Assembly: GCA_018993265.1 (NCBI GenBank) | Contig: JAGKSW010000061.1 | Coordinates: forward strand, 1-64,000 | Source of the DNA: Nostoc sp. TH1S01 | Lineage (GTDB): Bacteria; Cyanobacteriota; Cyanobacteriia; Cyanobacteriales; Nostocaceae | Direction: 5' to 3' | DNA length: 64,000 nucleotides | Program-made: the position numbers and the translations under genes | Notes under the pieces: model-generated | The model's database searches: none | What the model was told of the DNA's origin: nothing | Seen by the model: the letters and a program-made list of their open reading frames with translations, nothing else | Part shown: one piece after another, positions 46,443-56,350 of the stretch | Layout of the letters: every line of letters begins with the position of its first letter | Position numbering within the stretch: the first letter of the stretch is position 1

Positions 46443-46565
46443 TACAATATTGTTAAGAAAAGTTGCCCGTTGCATTTTGGGAACGCGCAATCGGGTTTTA
46501 ACTCTATTGAGAAGACAACGCGAAAAAACATTTTTAGACCAGCTGTGGGAGGCTGGTCTTTTTAT
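46443..46565 (+). ncRNA. Candidate small RNA or structured leader upstream of treZ
   Basis: A TACAAT box (46443-46448) is followed by a stem built from CCCGTTGC and GCAATCGGG, extended by GTTAA/TTAAC, with a loop containing TTTTGGGAACGC. An A-rich linker and a strong terminator (46536-46563) follow. No coding sequence accounts for this. The layout recalls the cyanobacterial Yfr2 (Cyano-2) family, but I cannot confirm the family from memory. The -35 region is not obvious. Confidence 0.5.
46536..46565 (+). terminator. Rho-independent terminator upstream of treZ
   Basis: An 8-bp perfect stem (AGACCAGC with GCTGGTCT), an 8-nt loop and a run of five T. No gene ends here, so it must end either a small RNA or an attenuated leader. 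Confidence 0.8.
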
Positions 46566-46723
46566 TTCAAAATGCTTACTACCAAATATATCTTTTGGCA
46601 CTGGTGAATTAACTGAGAAAAATACCATGATGCTATCTGGCAGATGACTGAAAAATGTTGAATTGATGACATTTTCAGTTGCCGAACATTCATCCAGAAC
46701 ATCATTAAACGGGAGGATACTGT

Positions 46724-48568
46724 GTGAAAATTGGCGCTAACTACTTAGGTAACGGCGAGTGTGAGTTTACTGTTTGGTCTCCCACACTAAACAGCGTTGC
46801 GGTAGAGATTTTAACGCCAGAACCGCAGTTAATTCCGCTGAAACCGCAAGCAGAAGGATACTGGCAGATAAAAGTAAATGATGTCTATCCTGGTACACTG
46901 TATCGATATAAATTAAATGAGCAAGAGGCCTTTGCTGACCCAGCTTCGCAGTTTCAACCCCAAGGAGTTCACGGCCCTTCTCAAGTTGTAGATCATCATT
47001 TTGAGTGGACAGATAAAACCTGGACGGGTATTCCCTTAGAATCGATGATTTTCTATGAACTCCATGTAGGGACATTCACACCGGAAGGAACTTTTGCTGC
47101 AATTATTCCCCGTTTACCAGAACTGCGAGAGTTAGGAATTAATGCGATTGAAATTATGCCCATTGCCCAATTTCCGGGCGATGATCATATTCAGTCTGAT
47201 TTGGCATATCGCAATTGGGGATATGATGGCGTTTATCTTTATGCGGTACAAAATTCCTACGGTAGTCCCGCTGATTTCAAGCAATTTGTGAATGCTTGTC
47301 ACGCAAATGGCATTGCTGTAGTGCTGGATGTGGTTTATAACCACTTTGGCCCAGAAGGTAATTATATGGGTCAATTCGCGCCCTATTTTACTAAAACTTA
47401 TAAGACACCTTGGGGCAACGCGATGAATTTCGATGATGCTTATAGCCAAGGTGTGCGAAATTATTTTATTCAAAATGCGCTGTATTGGTTGCGAGACTTT
47501 CATATAGATGCTTTGCGGCTGGATGCAATTCAAGCAATTTATGATTTGGGTGCAAAGCATGTTTTATGGGAATTGGCGGAAACTGTGCATAACTTTTCCC
47601 AAGGGGAAACATGGAAACGCCATTTAATTGCAGAAAGTGACTTGAATAACCCGCAAATTGTGCGTCCACCAGAATTGGGAGGATATGGAATTGATGCACA
47701 GTGGAGTGATGATTTTCACCACGCATTGCACACATTGTTAACAGGCGATCGCCAAGGGTATTATCAAGACTTCGGTAAGTGTGCGGATTTAGCTAAAGCT
47801 TACCAAGATACGTTTGTCTACGATTGGCAATATGCACCCCACCGTAAGCGTTTTCATGGGATATCTTGCCGCGATCGCCCATTATCTCAGTTTTCAGTCT
47901 GTATTCAAAATCACGACCAAATTGGTAATCAAATGAAAGGAGAACGCTTATCTGAGCGAATTTCCTTTGCTGGGTTGAAATTAGCGGCTGGTGCTGTATT
48001 GTTATCACCTTACTTACCGTTACTATTCATGGGTGAAGAATATGGCGAAACAGCACCCTTTATCTATTTTGTCAGTCACTCTGACCCTGAGTTGATTCAA
48101 GCTGTGCGTGCTGGACGCAAAAAAGAGTTTGAAGCGTTCCACTATGCAGAAGACCCACCAGATCCCGAATCTGCACAGACATTTCTGCGGTGTAAACTTA
48201 ACTGGGAATTGCGTCACCAAGGACAACACAAGGTTTTATGGAATTGGTATCGTCAGTTAATTCATTTACGCCAAACTCATCCCGCGTTGTTGAATTATGA
48301 CCGCGACAGTATTGCAGCAACTAGTGATGAAGAGAAAAAATTAGTTGTAGTGCGGCGTTGGTGTGAGTCGGGTGAAGTGGTATTTGCGATGAATTTTAAT
48401 TCGTCATCGGTGGTGGTAAGTTTACCAATTCAGAAAAGTGCGCGGAAGCTATTAGATTCGGCCGATGCCGTATGGTCTGGTGAAGGTTCTCAAGCGCCTG
48501 ACAAACTTGCGGTTGGAGATGAGGTTGTGTTGGAGGCTATGAGTTTGGTGTTGTATGAGGTTTTTTAA
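46724..48568 (+). CDS. treZ: Malto-oligosyltrehalose trehalohydrolase
   Basis: Releases trehalose from the maltooligosyltrehalose made by TreY. A GH13 enzyme with an N-terminal CBM48-like domain (about 1-90, FTVWSPTLNSVAVEI), then the barrel with VVLDVVYNHFGPEGNY, the nucleophile Asp in DALRLDAIQAIYD, the acid/base Glu in LIAESDLNN and QNHDQIGNQMKGERL. Start GTG 46724 with a GGGAGGA ribosome binding site. 614 residues is normal. The order treZ-treY-treH is known from Nostoc and Anabaena, where the operon responds to drying. Confidence 0.95.
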   Translation: MKIGANYLGNGECEFTVWSPTLNSVAVEILTPEPQLIPLKPQAEGYWQIKVNDVYPGTLYRYKLNEQEAFADPASQFQPQGVHGPSQVVDHHFEWTDKTWTGIPLESMIFYELHVGTFTPEGTFAAIIPRLPELRELGINAIEIMPIAQFPGDDHIQSDLAYRNWGYDGVYLYAVQNSYGSPADFKQFVNACHANGIAVVLDVVYNHFGPEGNYMGQFAPYFTKTYKTPWGNAMNFDDAYSQGVRNYFIQNALYWLRDFHIDALRLDAIQAIYDLGAKHVLWELAETVHNFSQGETWKRHLIAESDLNNPQIVRPPELGGYGIDAQWSDDFHHALHTLLTGDRQGYYQDFGKCADLAKAYQDTFVYDWQYAPHRKRFHGISCRDRPLSQFSVCIQNHDQIGNQMKGERLSERISFAGLKLAAGAVLLSPYLPLLFMGEEYGETAPFIYFVSHSDPELIQAVRAGRKKEFEAFHYAEDPPDPESAQTFLRCKLNWELRHQGQHKVLWNWYRQLIHLRQTHPALLNYDRDSIAATSDEEKKLVVVRRWCESGEVVFAMNFNSSSVVVSLPIQKSARKLLDSADAVWSGEGSQAPDKLAVGDEVVLEAMSLVLYEVF

Positions 48569-48640
48569 CGCAGAGGTGCGCTGAGTTGAACGCAAAGGGG
48601 CGCTGAGTGTTTTTTCCTTACACCTCTTTTTTAGCCTATT

Positions 48641-48760
48641 CAGGACTTAAGCAAGAACTCTCTCAAACTCTTATAACTTTGTGTCCTACCCTGCGGGAAG
48701 CCGCTATCGCGTCTATGCGTCCTTTGTGGTTCGTTTTTTCATACTTTTGCGTAAGTCCTG
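48641..48760. mobile_element. 120-bp MITE-like element (copy A) between treZ and treY
   Basis: The ends CAGGACTTAAGCA and TGCGTAAGTCCTG are inverted repeats. The flanks are CTATT on both sides (48636-48640 and 48761-48765), a perfect 5-bp target duplication. Same length and similar interior (CTCTCAAACTCTTAT, CCTGCGGGAAGCC) as the copy at 58966-59085. No coding capacity. Confidence 0.8.
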
Positions 48761-48785
48761 CTATTTATATACAAGTAACAATATT

Positions 48786-51551
48786 ATGCGAATCCCAAAA
48801 GTAACTTATAGAATTCAGTTTACACCCCAGTTTGGCTTTGAGGATGCTAGAGCGATCGCATCCTATTTATCAGATTTAGGTATTTCTGATTTGTATGCTT
48901 CGCCAATTTTTAAGGCGAGAACTGGGAGTACACATGGTTATGATGTGGTGGATGCTTCACAGTTAAATCCGCAATTGGGAACTCAGGAAAATTTTGCAGC
49001 TTTAGTGGCGAAATTACAATCTTTGGGGATGGGTTGGCTACAAGATATTGTACCGAATCACATGGCTTATAGTAGCGAAAATTCCTATTTAATGGATGTG
49101 TTGGAACACGGTGCAGATTCTAGTTATACCGATTATTTTGATATTTGTTGGAACTCGCCTTTTGCTAATAGTCAAGAGCGCATTCTTGCACCATTGTTAG
49201 GAGATTTTTATGGTGAAGCTTTAGAAAAGGGAGATATTCAACTCCAATATGAGCAGAATGGTTTAACTGTTAACTATTACAGCTTAAAATTACCATTGCG
49301 TTTAGAATCTTATAGCAAATTTCTGACTTACAACCTTGGGAAACTTACTCGGACACTGGGGAGAAATCATCCTGATTTTATTAAAGTTTTAGGTGTTCTC
49401 TACGTTCTCAAAAGTGTGCCTTCTGAGGTTACTGGTAAACAGCGTCAAGACCAAATTGCTTTTATCAAAGGTTTGATTTGGGAACTCTACAGCACTAATG
49501 ATGATATCCGGGAATTCATTGACGAAAACCTAAAAAGTTTTAATGGCGAACCAGGTAATTCGGAAAGTTTTAACTTACTCGATGACTTACTCAACGACCA
49601 GTTTTATCGTCTCGCCTTCTGGAAAGTTGGCGCAGAGGAAATGAACTATCGCCGTTTCTTTACTGTTAACGAACTTATCTCAGTGAAAGTTGAAGAAATG
49701 CGCGTGTTTAACAACACTCATAGTTTAATTCATAAACTGGTAGAGGACGGTGTATTCACTGGCTTAAGAATTGATCATATTGATGGACTATACAACCCAA
49801 CGCAGTATTTAGAAAGACTGCAAGAAAAAATGGGTGATGTTTATATTACAGTTGAAAAGATTTTAGAACTCACGGAAGATTTACCAAACAACTGGCAGAT
49901 TCAAGGTACTTCGGGATATGATTTTTTGAATTATGTCAATGGCGTATTTTGTCAATCTCAAAACGAAACAGCATTTGATAAAATCTACCATTCATTTATC
50001 GGGTCAGGCATCGATTATCCTTCACTGGTTAAAGAGAAAAAACATCTCATATTAGAAAAGAATTTAGCAGGTGATGTTGATAATTTAGCCAGTTTATTAA
50101 AGAATATTGCCAGCAAATATCGCTATGGTAATGACTTTACATTGAATGGTTTGAAGCGAGCGATCGCAGAACTGCTCACTCTCTTCCCCATCTACCGTAC
50201 TTATATCACGCCCGATGCAATTTCCGATGACGATAAAGCCTGCATTCAACAAGTAATTCATACGGCGAGAAAACAAGTACCTCTGTTGCAACATGAAATG
50301 AACTTTTTAGAAAAAGTCTTGCTGTTGCAGTTTGATGAATCTCTCAGCCAAACAGAAAAAGAACAGTGGATTTATTTTGTGTTGCGGATGCAGCAGTACA
50401 CTGGCCCACTCATGGCTAAAGGTGTGGAAGATACTACTTTATATGTTTACAACCGTCTAATTTCACTGAATGAAGTCGGCGGAAACCCCAGTCATTTTGG
50501 TATTACTATTGAGCAATTTCATAACTTTAACCAACAACACCAACAGAACTGGCCTCACACAATGAACGCCACCGCAACCCATGATACCAAGCGCGGCGAA
50601 GATGTCAGAGCGAGGTTAAATGTGTTGTCAGAAATTCCTCAAGAGTGGGAACAACAAGTAAATAACTGGAGTGAACTGAATCAATCACATCGTAGCTTAG
50701 TCGATCGCAACGATGAATACTTCCTCTATCAAACCCTAGTTGGCGCGTTTCCCTTTGCAGAACATGAACAAGCCTCCTTCGTGGAACGAGTGCAAGAATA
50801 CATGATTAAAGCCATCCGGGAAGCGAAAGTTCACACCGCATGGTTACGCCCCGATAACGAATACGAAGCAGCTTGTACCACCTTTGTGCAGAAAATACTA
50901 GACCCCAACTTATCACGGGAATTTTTAGATAACTTCCGTCCCTTTCAACAAAAAATTGCCGAATATGGCATATTTAACTCTCTTTCCCAAACCCTTCTCA
51001 AGATTACTGCACCTGGAGTTCCCGACTTTTACCAAGGAACAGAACTGTGGGATTTCAGCTTAGTTGATCCCGATAACCGCCGTCCCGTAGATTTTGAATT
51101 ACGACGTAGTTATTTGAGTACCATCCAAGCACAAATCAAAACAGATATTCTCGACTGCATTCCCGAACTACTAACTCAGAAAACCGACGGTAGAATCAAA
51201 CTGTTTTTAACACTGCAAGCACTCAAAGCTAGAACAAAATATCTCTCCTTATTCCAAAACGGCGAATATCAACCTCTACAAGTCCACGGAACTCACGCCA
51301 ACCATATCATCGCCTTTGCCCGACAACATGACAAGCAAACCGCGATCGCCATTGTCCCCCGTTTCCTCACCAGCCTCATCCCACCCGGACAACCCCCACT
51401 AGGCGAGTCAGTATGGCAAGATACACACCTAAAACTCCCCACCAAAACTTGGCAAAACCTCCTCACCCACCAAACCCTACAAACCAGAGACACTCTCCCC
51501 ATCTCTCAAGCCCTCTCCCACTTCCCCGTAGCCCTATTAATTGCTGAATAA
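48786..51551 (+). CDS. treY: Maltooligosyltrehalose synthase
   Basis: Isomerises the reducing-end alpha-1,4 bond of a maltodextrin to the alpha,alpha-1,1 bond of trehalose. GH13 barrel: PKVTYRIQFTPQFGFEDA, GWLQDIVPNHMAYS, nucleophile Asp in GLRIDHIDGLYNP, acid/base Glu in VEKILE, and TATHDTKRGEDVRARL near residue 590-605. The frame is open from 48681, but that part is translated MITE sequence, so ATG 48786 is the start (921 residues, as expected for the family). It follows treZ after 217 bases holding the MITE. Confidence 0.95.
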   Translation: MRIPKVTYRIQFTPQFGFEDARAIASYLSDLGISDLYASPIFKARTGSTHGYDVVDASQLNPQLGTQENFAALVAKLQSLGMGWLQDIVPNHMAYSSENSYLMDVLEHGADSSYTDYFDICWNSPFANSQERILAPLLGDFYGEALEKGDIQLQYEQNGLTVNYYSLKLPLRLESYSKFLTYNLGKLTRTLGRNHPDFIKVLGVLYVLKSVPSEVTGKQRQDQIAFIKGLIWELYSTNDDIREFIDENLKSFNGEPGNSESFNLLDDLLNDQFYRLAFWKVGAEEMNYRRFFTVNELISVKVEEMRVFNNTHSLIHKLVEDGVFTGLRIDHIDGLYNPTQYLERLQEKMGDVYITVEKILELTEDLPNNWQIQGTSGYDFLNYVNGVFCQSQNETAFDKIYHSFIGSGIDYPSLVKEKKHLILEKNLAGDVDNLASLLKNIASKYRYGNDFTLNGLKRAIAELLTLFPIYRTYITPDAISDDDKACIQQVIHTARKQVPLLQHEMNFLEKVLLLQFDESLSQTEKEQWIYFVLRMQQYTGPLMAKGVEDTTLYVYNRLISLNEVGGNPSHFGITIEQFHNFNQQHQQNWPHTMNATATHDTKRGEDVRARLNVLSEIPQEWEQQVNNWSELNQSHRSLVDRNDEYFLYQTLVGAFPFAEHEQASFVERVQEYMIKAIREAKVHTAWLRPDNEYEAACTTFVQKILDPNLSREFLDNFRPFQQKIAEYGIFNSLSQTLLKITAPGVPDFYQGTELWDFSLVDPDNRRPVDFELRRSYLSTIQAQIKTDILDCIPELLTQKTDGRIKLFLTLQALKARTKYLSLFQNGEYQPLQVHGTHANHIIAFARQHDKQTAIAIVPRFLTSLIPPGQPPLGESVWQDTHLKLPTKTWQNLLTHQTLQTRDTLPISQALSHFPVALLIAE

Positions 51552-51594
51552 CTCTTCCCTTTGCGTCTTTGCGCCTTTGCGCGAAACAAAACTC

Positions 51595-53082
51595 ATGACC
51601 ATACAACTCACCACACAGACACAAGTCCGCACCTACATCAAACAAACCTGGAAAACCCTCACCCGTTCCCACACCCACTTACTAGAATCAGCCCAAGACA
51701 CCAAACTAGAACACCCACCCAATACCCCGTGGCTAGTTTACATATCTCCCCAAGAAGACTGTAATACAGTCAAGTCTGTGTTAGAGCGATCGCTATCTGC
51801 AACCGAAATGCAGCAAATCGAAATTCGCACCTTACCCAACGAAGTTGCAGATATTCAAGAACACGGCTTGTTATATCTCCCCGGCGCTTATGTTGTCCCT
51901 GGTGGACGTTTTAACGAGATGTATGGCTGGGACAGCTATTTTATTTTGCTGGGCTTACTGCGGGATGAAGAATGGGAATTAGCTCAAAGTCAAGTTGATC
52001 AATTACTTTATCAAGTACAGCATTACGGCACTATTCTCAATGCCAACCGTACCTATATGCTGACGCGATCGCAACCCCCTGTCCTCAGTTTGATGGTGCT
52101 GGCGTTGTTTCAACATACCCAAGATCAAGCCTGGTTAAAATCAACTTTGCCCTTATTAGAACAGTTTTATTACTACTGGGTAGTACCGCCGCATCTCAAT
52201 CCCGCCACAGGTTTATCTCGATATTTTGCTTTAGGCGAAGGGCCAGCCCCCGAAGTTTTGTTTTCGGAACTGGACGAAGCAGGACGCAGCCACTACGAAC
52301 GTGTCAAGGAGTATTATCGAAAATTTGAGATTGATGATTATGATGTGAATTTGTATTATGACCGCGAAAAAGACGAACTCACAGATTTATTTTACAAAGG
52401 CGATCGCTCTATGCGAGAGTCTGGGTTTGATATTTCCAACCGCTTTGGCCCCTTCAGTGTTGATATCATCCACTATGCGCCTGTTTGTTTAAACACTTTG
52501 CTGTATCAAATGGAGCAAGACTTGGCACAAATTTACGATATTTTAGGTAATCCAGAACTGAGACAACAATGGAGCGATCGCGCCAATCTCCGCCGTGAGC
52601 GTATCAATCAATACTTATGGGATGAAGAAACAGGACTTTACCTAGACTATCATTTCCCCAGTGGCAAACGTCGTCATTATGAATTTGCCACCACCTTTTA
52701 TCCTCTCTGGACAGGACTTGCATCACCTACGCAAGCCGAGAGAATCGTCCAAAATCTGCCGATATTCGCCGCCCCAGGGGGAATTTTTACCAGTTCTCAT
52801 GTCACAGGAAATCAATGGGATGCGCCTTTTGGTTGGGCTCCCCTCACATTAATTGCTGTCCAAGGACTTCGCCGCTATGGATATCATACCGAAGGCCAGG
52901 ATATTGCTGATAAATTCCTCTCTATGGCGATGAAAGAATTTACAAAATTAGGTTTCTTCGTCGAAAAATATGACGTTGAGCGGTGTTCTGCTCAAGTTTC
53001 TGATGAAATTTGCTTTGGTTACAGTTCTAACGAAATAGGTTTTGGTTGGACTAATGGAGTGATTTTAGAACTTCTAGCGTAG
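51595..53082 (+). CDS. treH: Trehalase (GH37)
   Basis: Hydrolyses trehalose to two glucoses. The first GH37 signature is P102-GGRFNEMYGWDSY and the second is QWDAPFGWAPLT near residue 405. No signal peptide, so it is a cytoplasmic enzyme, as in Nostoc. ATG 51595 is chosen; the frame from 51541 begins in a repeat-like sequence (CTTTGCGTCTTTGCGCC) between treY and treH. It encodes 495 residues. Co-location with treZ and treY allows fast removal of trehalose on rehydration, known for Nostoc punctiforme and Anabaena. Confidence 0.95.
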   Translation: MTIQLTTQTQVRTYIKQTWKTLTRSHTHLLESAQDTKLEHPPNTPWLVYISPQEDCNTVKSVLERSLSATEMQQIEIRTLPNEVADIQEHGLLYLPGAYVVPGGRFNEMYGWDSYFILLGLLRDEEWELAQSQVDQLLYQVQHYGTILNANRTYMLTRSQPPVLSLMVLALFQHTQDQAWLKSTLPLLEQFYYYWVVPPHLNPATGLSRYFALGEGPAPEVLFSELDEAGRSHYERVKEYYRKFEIDDYDVNLYYDREKDELTDLFYKGDRSMRESGFDISNRFGPFSVDIIHYAPVCLNTLLYQMEQDLAQIYDILGNPELRQQWSDRANLRRERINQYLWDEETGLYLDYHFPSGKRRHYEFATTFYPLWTGLASPTQAERIVQNLPIFAAPGGIFTSSHVTGNQWDAPFGWAPLTLIAVQGLRRYGYHTEGQDIADKFLSMAMKEFTKLGFFVEKYDVERCSAQVSDEICFGYSSNEIGFGWTNGVILELLA

Positions 53083-53538
53083 ATATTGCAGGTAAGTGAC
53101 CATTGATAAACTAAAAGGGAATAGTAAATCTCAAGTAGGGTGCGTTAGGCGCTCGTATACAGTTTTTGTGATGAATTAGCTCACAATCTGTGCCTAACCC
53201 ACCTTCCGGGAATGATTTTTACTTTATAAATAACCTCTTCAACATAGTTTTTCAATATTTATTGCTTTCAAGGCGATTTACACCTCTAGTGCTAAGCAAA
53301 TTTCATTCTTTAGAGATAAATCTCCTATTTGATTTCTGAAAAAATATAGTATACTCAAAAAATGCTATTTTCAACTCTCCGCCTGTACATATACTTTCAG
53401 AAATCAAAATAGATTAACATACATTTTTTTACAATAAACTACCCATTTATTTAAAAATGATTATAATTACAATTATTCAATTTTTTTTGATAAAAATCAT
53501 AATTTTAAAAAATTAAATACTTTCATAAAATTAAGAAA
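53083..53538. other. 456-bp gene-free spacer after treH
   Basis: Contains a common cyanobacterial intergenic sequence (GTAGGGTGCGTTAGGCG and GTGCCTAACCCACC, about 53137-53203, able to pair) and then a very AT-rich stretch leading to the response regulator gene. No gene or clear promoter is visible. Confidence 0.5.
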
Positions 53539-53943
53539 ATGAACAATAATAAAAATAAACGTATTCTGGTATGTGATGATTGTGCTGCAACTTGTCTTTT
53601 ATTACAAACAATTATAGAAATAAATGGTTATCAAGTTAGCACAGTGTCGAGTGGAGAAGGAGTACTTGCAGAACTAGAAAGGCAAGTATTTGATTTACTA
53701 GTATTGGATGTAACAATGTCGGGAATTGATGGTTACGAAGTTGCCTACCGCATCCAACAAAATCCCAATTTAAAGTGTTTACCAATTTTGCTACTGAGTG
53801 GATATGAAGAAGAAACAGTCAGAGAGAAATGCCGCGCAAGAATAGCAGGCATTATCCGCAAGCCGATTGATATGAATGGATTGATAGAAGCAGTGGAAAA
53901 AGCTTTACAATCATGTAAATGTCAGCAAACAAGTGTTGTTTAA
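53539..53943 (+). CDS. Stand-alone response regulator receiver domain
   Basis: A CheY-like receiver of 134 residues with no output domain. Acidic pair D13-D14, phospho-acceptor D57 (LLVLDVTMSG), S87 and K108 (IIRKPID) are all present, so it should be phosphorylated. The partner kinase is not in the window. It has unusually many cysteines (12, 15, 19, 80, 98, 126, 128). The stop codon lies two bases before the insertion site of a MITE-like element. Upstream DNA is extremely AT-rich. Confidence 0.92.
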   Translation: MNNNKNKRILVCDDCAATCLLLQTIIEINGYQVSTVSSGEGVLAELERQVFDLLVLDVTMSGIDGYEVAYRIQQNPNLKCLPILLLSGYEEETVREKCRARIAGIIRKPIDMNGLIEAVEKALQSCKCQQTSVV

Positions 53944-53945
53944 CA

Positions 53946-54101
53946 CAGGACTTACGCGCAAATAACGTAACTCCGTCATTACGAGCTAAGCCGAAGCCGC
54001 GAGCCGAAGGCGTGGCGGGAAGTAATCCCCCCTGACCCTGGGATTGCTTCCCTACACTTCGTTCCGGTCGCAATGACAATATCGGCGCTGCGTAAGTCCT
54101 A
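53946..54101. mobile_element. MITE-like element (copy B), directly after the response regulator
   Basis: Ends AGGACTTACGC and GCGTAAGTCCT as in the copies at 48641 and 58966, but the interior is different: an inverted pair GGGAAGTAATCCC / GGGATTGCTTCCC inside GTCATTACGAG...CGCAATGAC arms. The flanking AACA on both sides (53942-53945, 54102-54105) suggests a shorter or decayed target duplication. Confidence 0.65.
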
Positions 54102-54317
54102 AACATCAGCGATCGCTGGAATTTTTTAAACCAGAAAAATCGTAATTTACACAGAAAATACGGCTTACCACCCCAACCCAAGTAGGTATCGAGTTGCTCA
54201 AGTCGGAGTGAAAACTACTAAGCTTGTAGATAGCACGTTAAAACTCTACCGGAAATTCTGCATCGCTCTCAGCGACAATTCCGGCTTCCTCATTGGCTAA
54301 CTACTTGTAACTAAGAT

Positions 54318-55784
54318 ATGTTTGATGCACTAGCAGACCGTTTAGAATCCGCCTGGAAAAAACTTCGGGGTCAAGACAAAATCTCGCAATCCAATATTCA
54401 AGAGGCTTTGCGAGAAGTCCGCCGCGCCTTATTAGAAGCAGATGTCAACCTCCAGGTAGTTAAAGATTTTATTAGCGAAGTTGAAGCCAAGGCGCAGGGA
54501 GCCGAGGTGATTTCTGGCGTGCGCCCTGACCAGCAGTTCATCAAAATTGTTTACGATGAATTAGTACAGGTGATGGGGGAAGAAAACGTTCCCCTGGCGG
54601 AAACTGAACAAAAACCGACAATTGTGTTGATGGCTGGTTTGCAAGGTACTGGTAAAACCACAGCCACAGCCAAATTAGCTTTACATCTACGGAAATTAGA
54701 GCGCAGCTGTTTGTTAGTCGCCACAGACGTATATCGCCCGGCTGCGATTGATCAGTTGATCACCTTGGGTAAACAAATTGACGTACCAGTATTTGATATG
54801 GGCAGTGATGCTGACCCAGTAGAAATTGCTCGTCAAGGTGTAGAACGCGCCAAAGCCGAAGGTGTCAATACAGTCATCATTGATACTGCGGGTCGCCTGC
54901 AAATCGATGAAGACATGATGGCGGAATTAGCCCGCATTAAACAAACAGTCCAACCCCACGAAACTTTGTTGGTGGTTGACTCTATGACTGGTCAAGAAGC
55001 CGCCAACCTCACCCGCACCTTCCACGAGCAAATCGGGATTACAGGCGCAATTCTCACCAAGTTAGATGGTGATAGCCGTGGTGGTGCAGCCTTATCAGTC
55101 CGTCAAATTTCCGGCGCACCCATCAAATTTGTCGGTATCGGCGAAAAAGTCGAAGCCCTACAACCGTTCTACCCTGACCGGATGGCATCACGGATTTTAG
55201 GGATGGGCGATGTCTTGACTCTGGTAGAAAAAGCCCAAGAAGAAATTGACTTGGCAGATGCCGAAAAAATGCAGGAGAAAATTTTGTCGGCGAAGTTTGA
55301 CTTTACCGACTTTCTCAAACAGCTGCGTTTGTTGAAAAATATGGGGTCGCTGGGAGGAATCATGAAATTGATTCCTGGTATGGGCAAACTGTCTGATGAC
55401 CAACTCAAGCAGGGAGAAACTCAGCTAAAACGCTGCGAAGCCATGATTAATTCCATGACCAAGCAAGAACGCCAAGACCCGGATTTATTGGCAAGTTCTC
55501 CCAGCCGCAGACGACGGGTGGCCAAGGGTTCTGGTTACAAAGAAGCTGATGTGAGTAAGCTGGTATCAGACTTCCAAAAAATGCGATCGCTCATGCAACA
55601 AATGGGTAAAGGTAACTTCCCCGGTATGCCTGGTATGCCGGGAATGTTCGGCGGCGGCGGTATGGGCAACGCCTACGCAGGTGGCCGTCCCGCAGCCCCC
55701 GGATGGCGCGGTTATAACGGCGGCGGTGGTACGAAAAAGAAAAAACCCAAGGATAAGAAGAAAAAAGGCTTTGGGAATTTATAG
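54318..55784 (+). CDS. ffh: Signal recognition particle protein Ffh (SRP54)
   Basis: GTPase that delivers ribosomes making membrane or secreted proteins to FtsY. N domain (about 1-90), G domain with G107-LQGTGKT, DVYRPAAIDQL, IDTAGRLQ and TKLDGDSRGGAAL, and the methionine-rich M domain (about 300-440) with SRRRRVAKGSG binding 4.5S RNA. The C-terminus is a Gly/Met/Pro-rich stretch (MPGMPGMFGGGGMG) and a lysine tail, as in other cyanobacteria. 488 residues. It is followed by STRRs and then rpsP. Confidence 0.97.
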   Translation: MFDALADRLESAWKKLRGQDKISQSNIQEALREVRRALLEADVNLQVVKDFISEVEAKAQGAEVISGVRPDQQFIKIVYDELVQVMGEENVPLAETEQKPTIVLMAGLQGTGKTTATAKLALHLRKLERSCLLVATDVYRPAAIDQLITLGKQIDVPVFDMGSDADPVEIARQGVERAKAEGVNTVIIDTAGRLQIDEDMMAELARIKQTVQPHETLLVVDSMTGQEAANLTRTFHEQIGITGAILTKLDGDSRGGAALSVRQISGAPIKFVGIGEKVEALQPFYPDRMASRILGMGDVLTLVEKAQEEIDLADAEKMQEKILSAKFDFTDFLKQLRLLKNMGSLGGIMKLIPGMGKLSDDQLKQGETQLKRCEAMINSMTKQERQDPDLLASSPSRRRRVAKGSGYKEADVSKLVSDFQKMRSLMQQMGKGNFPGMPGMPGMFGGGGMGNAYAGGRPAAPGWRGYNGGGGTKKKKPKDKKKKGFGNL

Positions 55785-55785
55785 A

Positions 55786-55829
55786 AGAGGGAACAAGGAA
55801 CAGGGAACAGGGAACAGGGAACGGGGAAC
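55786..55829. repeat. STRR downstream of ffh
   Basis: GGGAACA-type heptamers, about six units, begin just after the ffh stop codon. Confidence 0.85.
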
Positions 55830-56089
55830 AATTTTTTATTCCCTACTCCCTCACCAGTGTAGGTTTTTAGTAATGTGAGGAGTAATGACTCTAAAAATCA
55901 CGGTTTCATCACCCCTACACCCGTCAGATCCCCACTCCCAACTCCCCAACTTAATAGCCGTAAACACTAATCAAGTGTTAAAATAAGCATTTCAGCATGG
56001 GAAGTAATCAACCAAGGCACTTTCGCCAAATTACTTCCTGAATTTATCAGCTGCAAAAATCCATACAAACAGGAGAACGATTCTTCAAC

Positions 56090-56350
56090 ATGATCAAACT
56101 GCGCTTGAAGCGATACGGAAAAAAGCGGGAAGCGAGCTACCGTATTGTCGCTATGAATAGCCTCTCTCGCCGCGATGGTCGTCCTTTAGAAGAACTGGGC
56201 TTTTACAACCCCAGAACCGATGAAGTTAGACTAGATGTTCCCGGCATCGTCAAGCGACTACAACAAGGCGCACAGCCCACTGACACCGTACGTCGCATCC
56301 TAGTAAAAGCTAATGTTCTTGAACAGGTCAGTGCAAAACCCGCATCATAA
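56090..56350 (+). CDS. rpsP: 30S ribosomal protein S16
   Basis: 86 residues with the S16 signature [42 protein letters not shown]. An AGGAG ribosome binding site lies about 15 bases before the ATG. The order ffh-rpsP-KH protein is conserved in many bacteria. The gene end overlaps the start of the KH gene. Confidence 0.97.
   Translation: MIKLRLKRYGKKREASYRIVAMNSLSRRDGRPLEELGFYNPRTDEVRLDVPGIVKRLQQGAQPTDTVRRILVKANVLEQVSAKPAS

Noticed and set aside
47132-47560. 142-codon open frame opposite treZ
   Set aside because: Shadow of the treZ catalytic barrel on the opposite strand, with no protein-family features.
48681-48785. N-terminal extension of treY
   Set aside because: The extra residues are translated MITE sequence, and the homologous start is at 48786.
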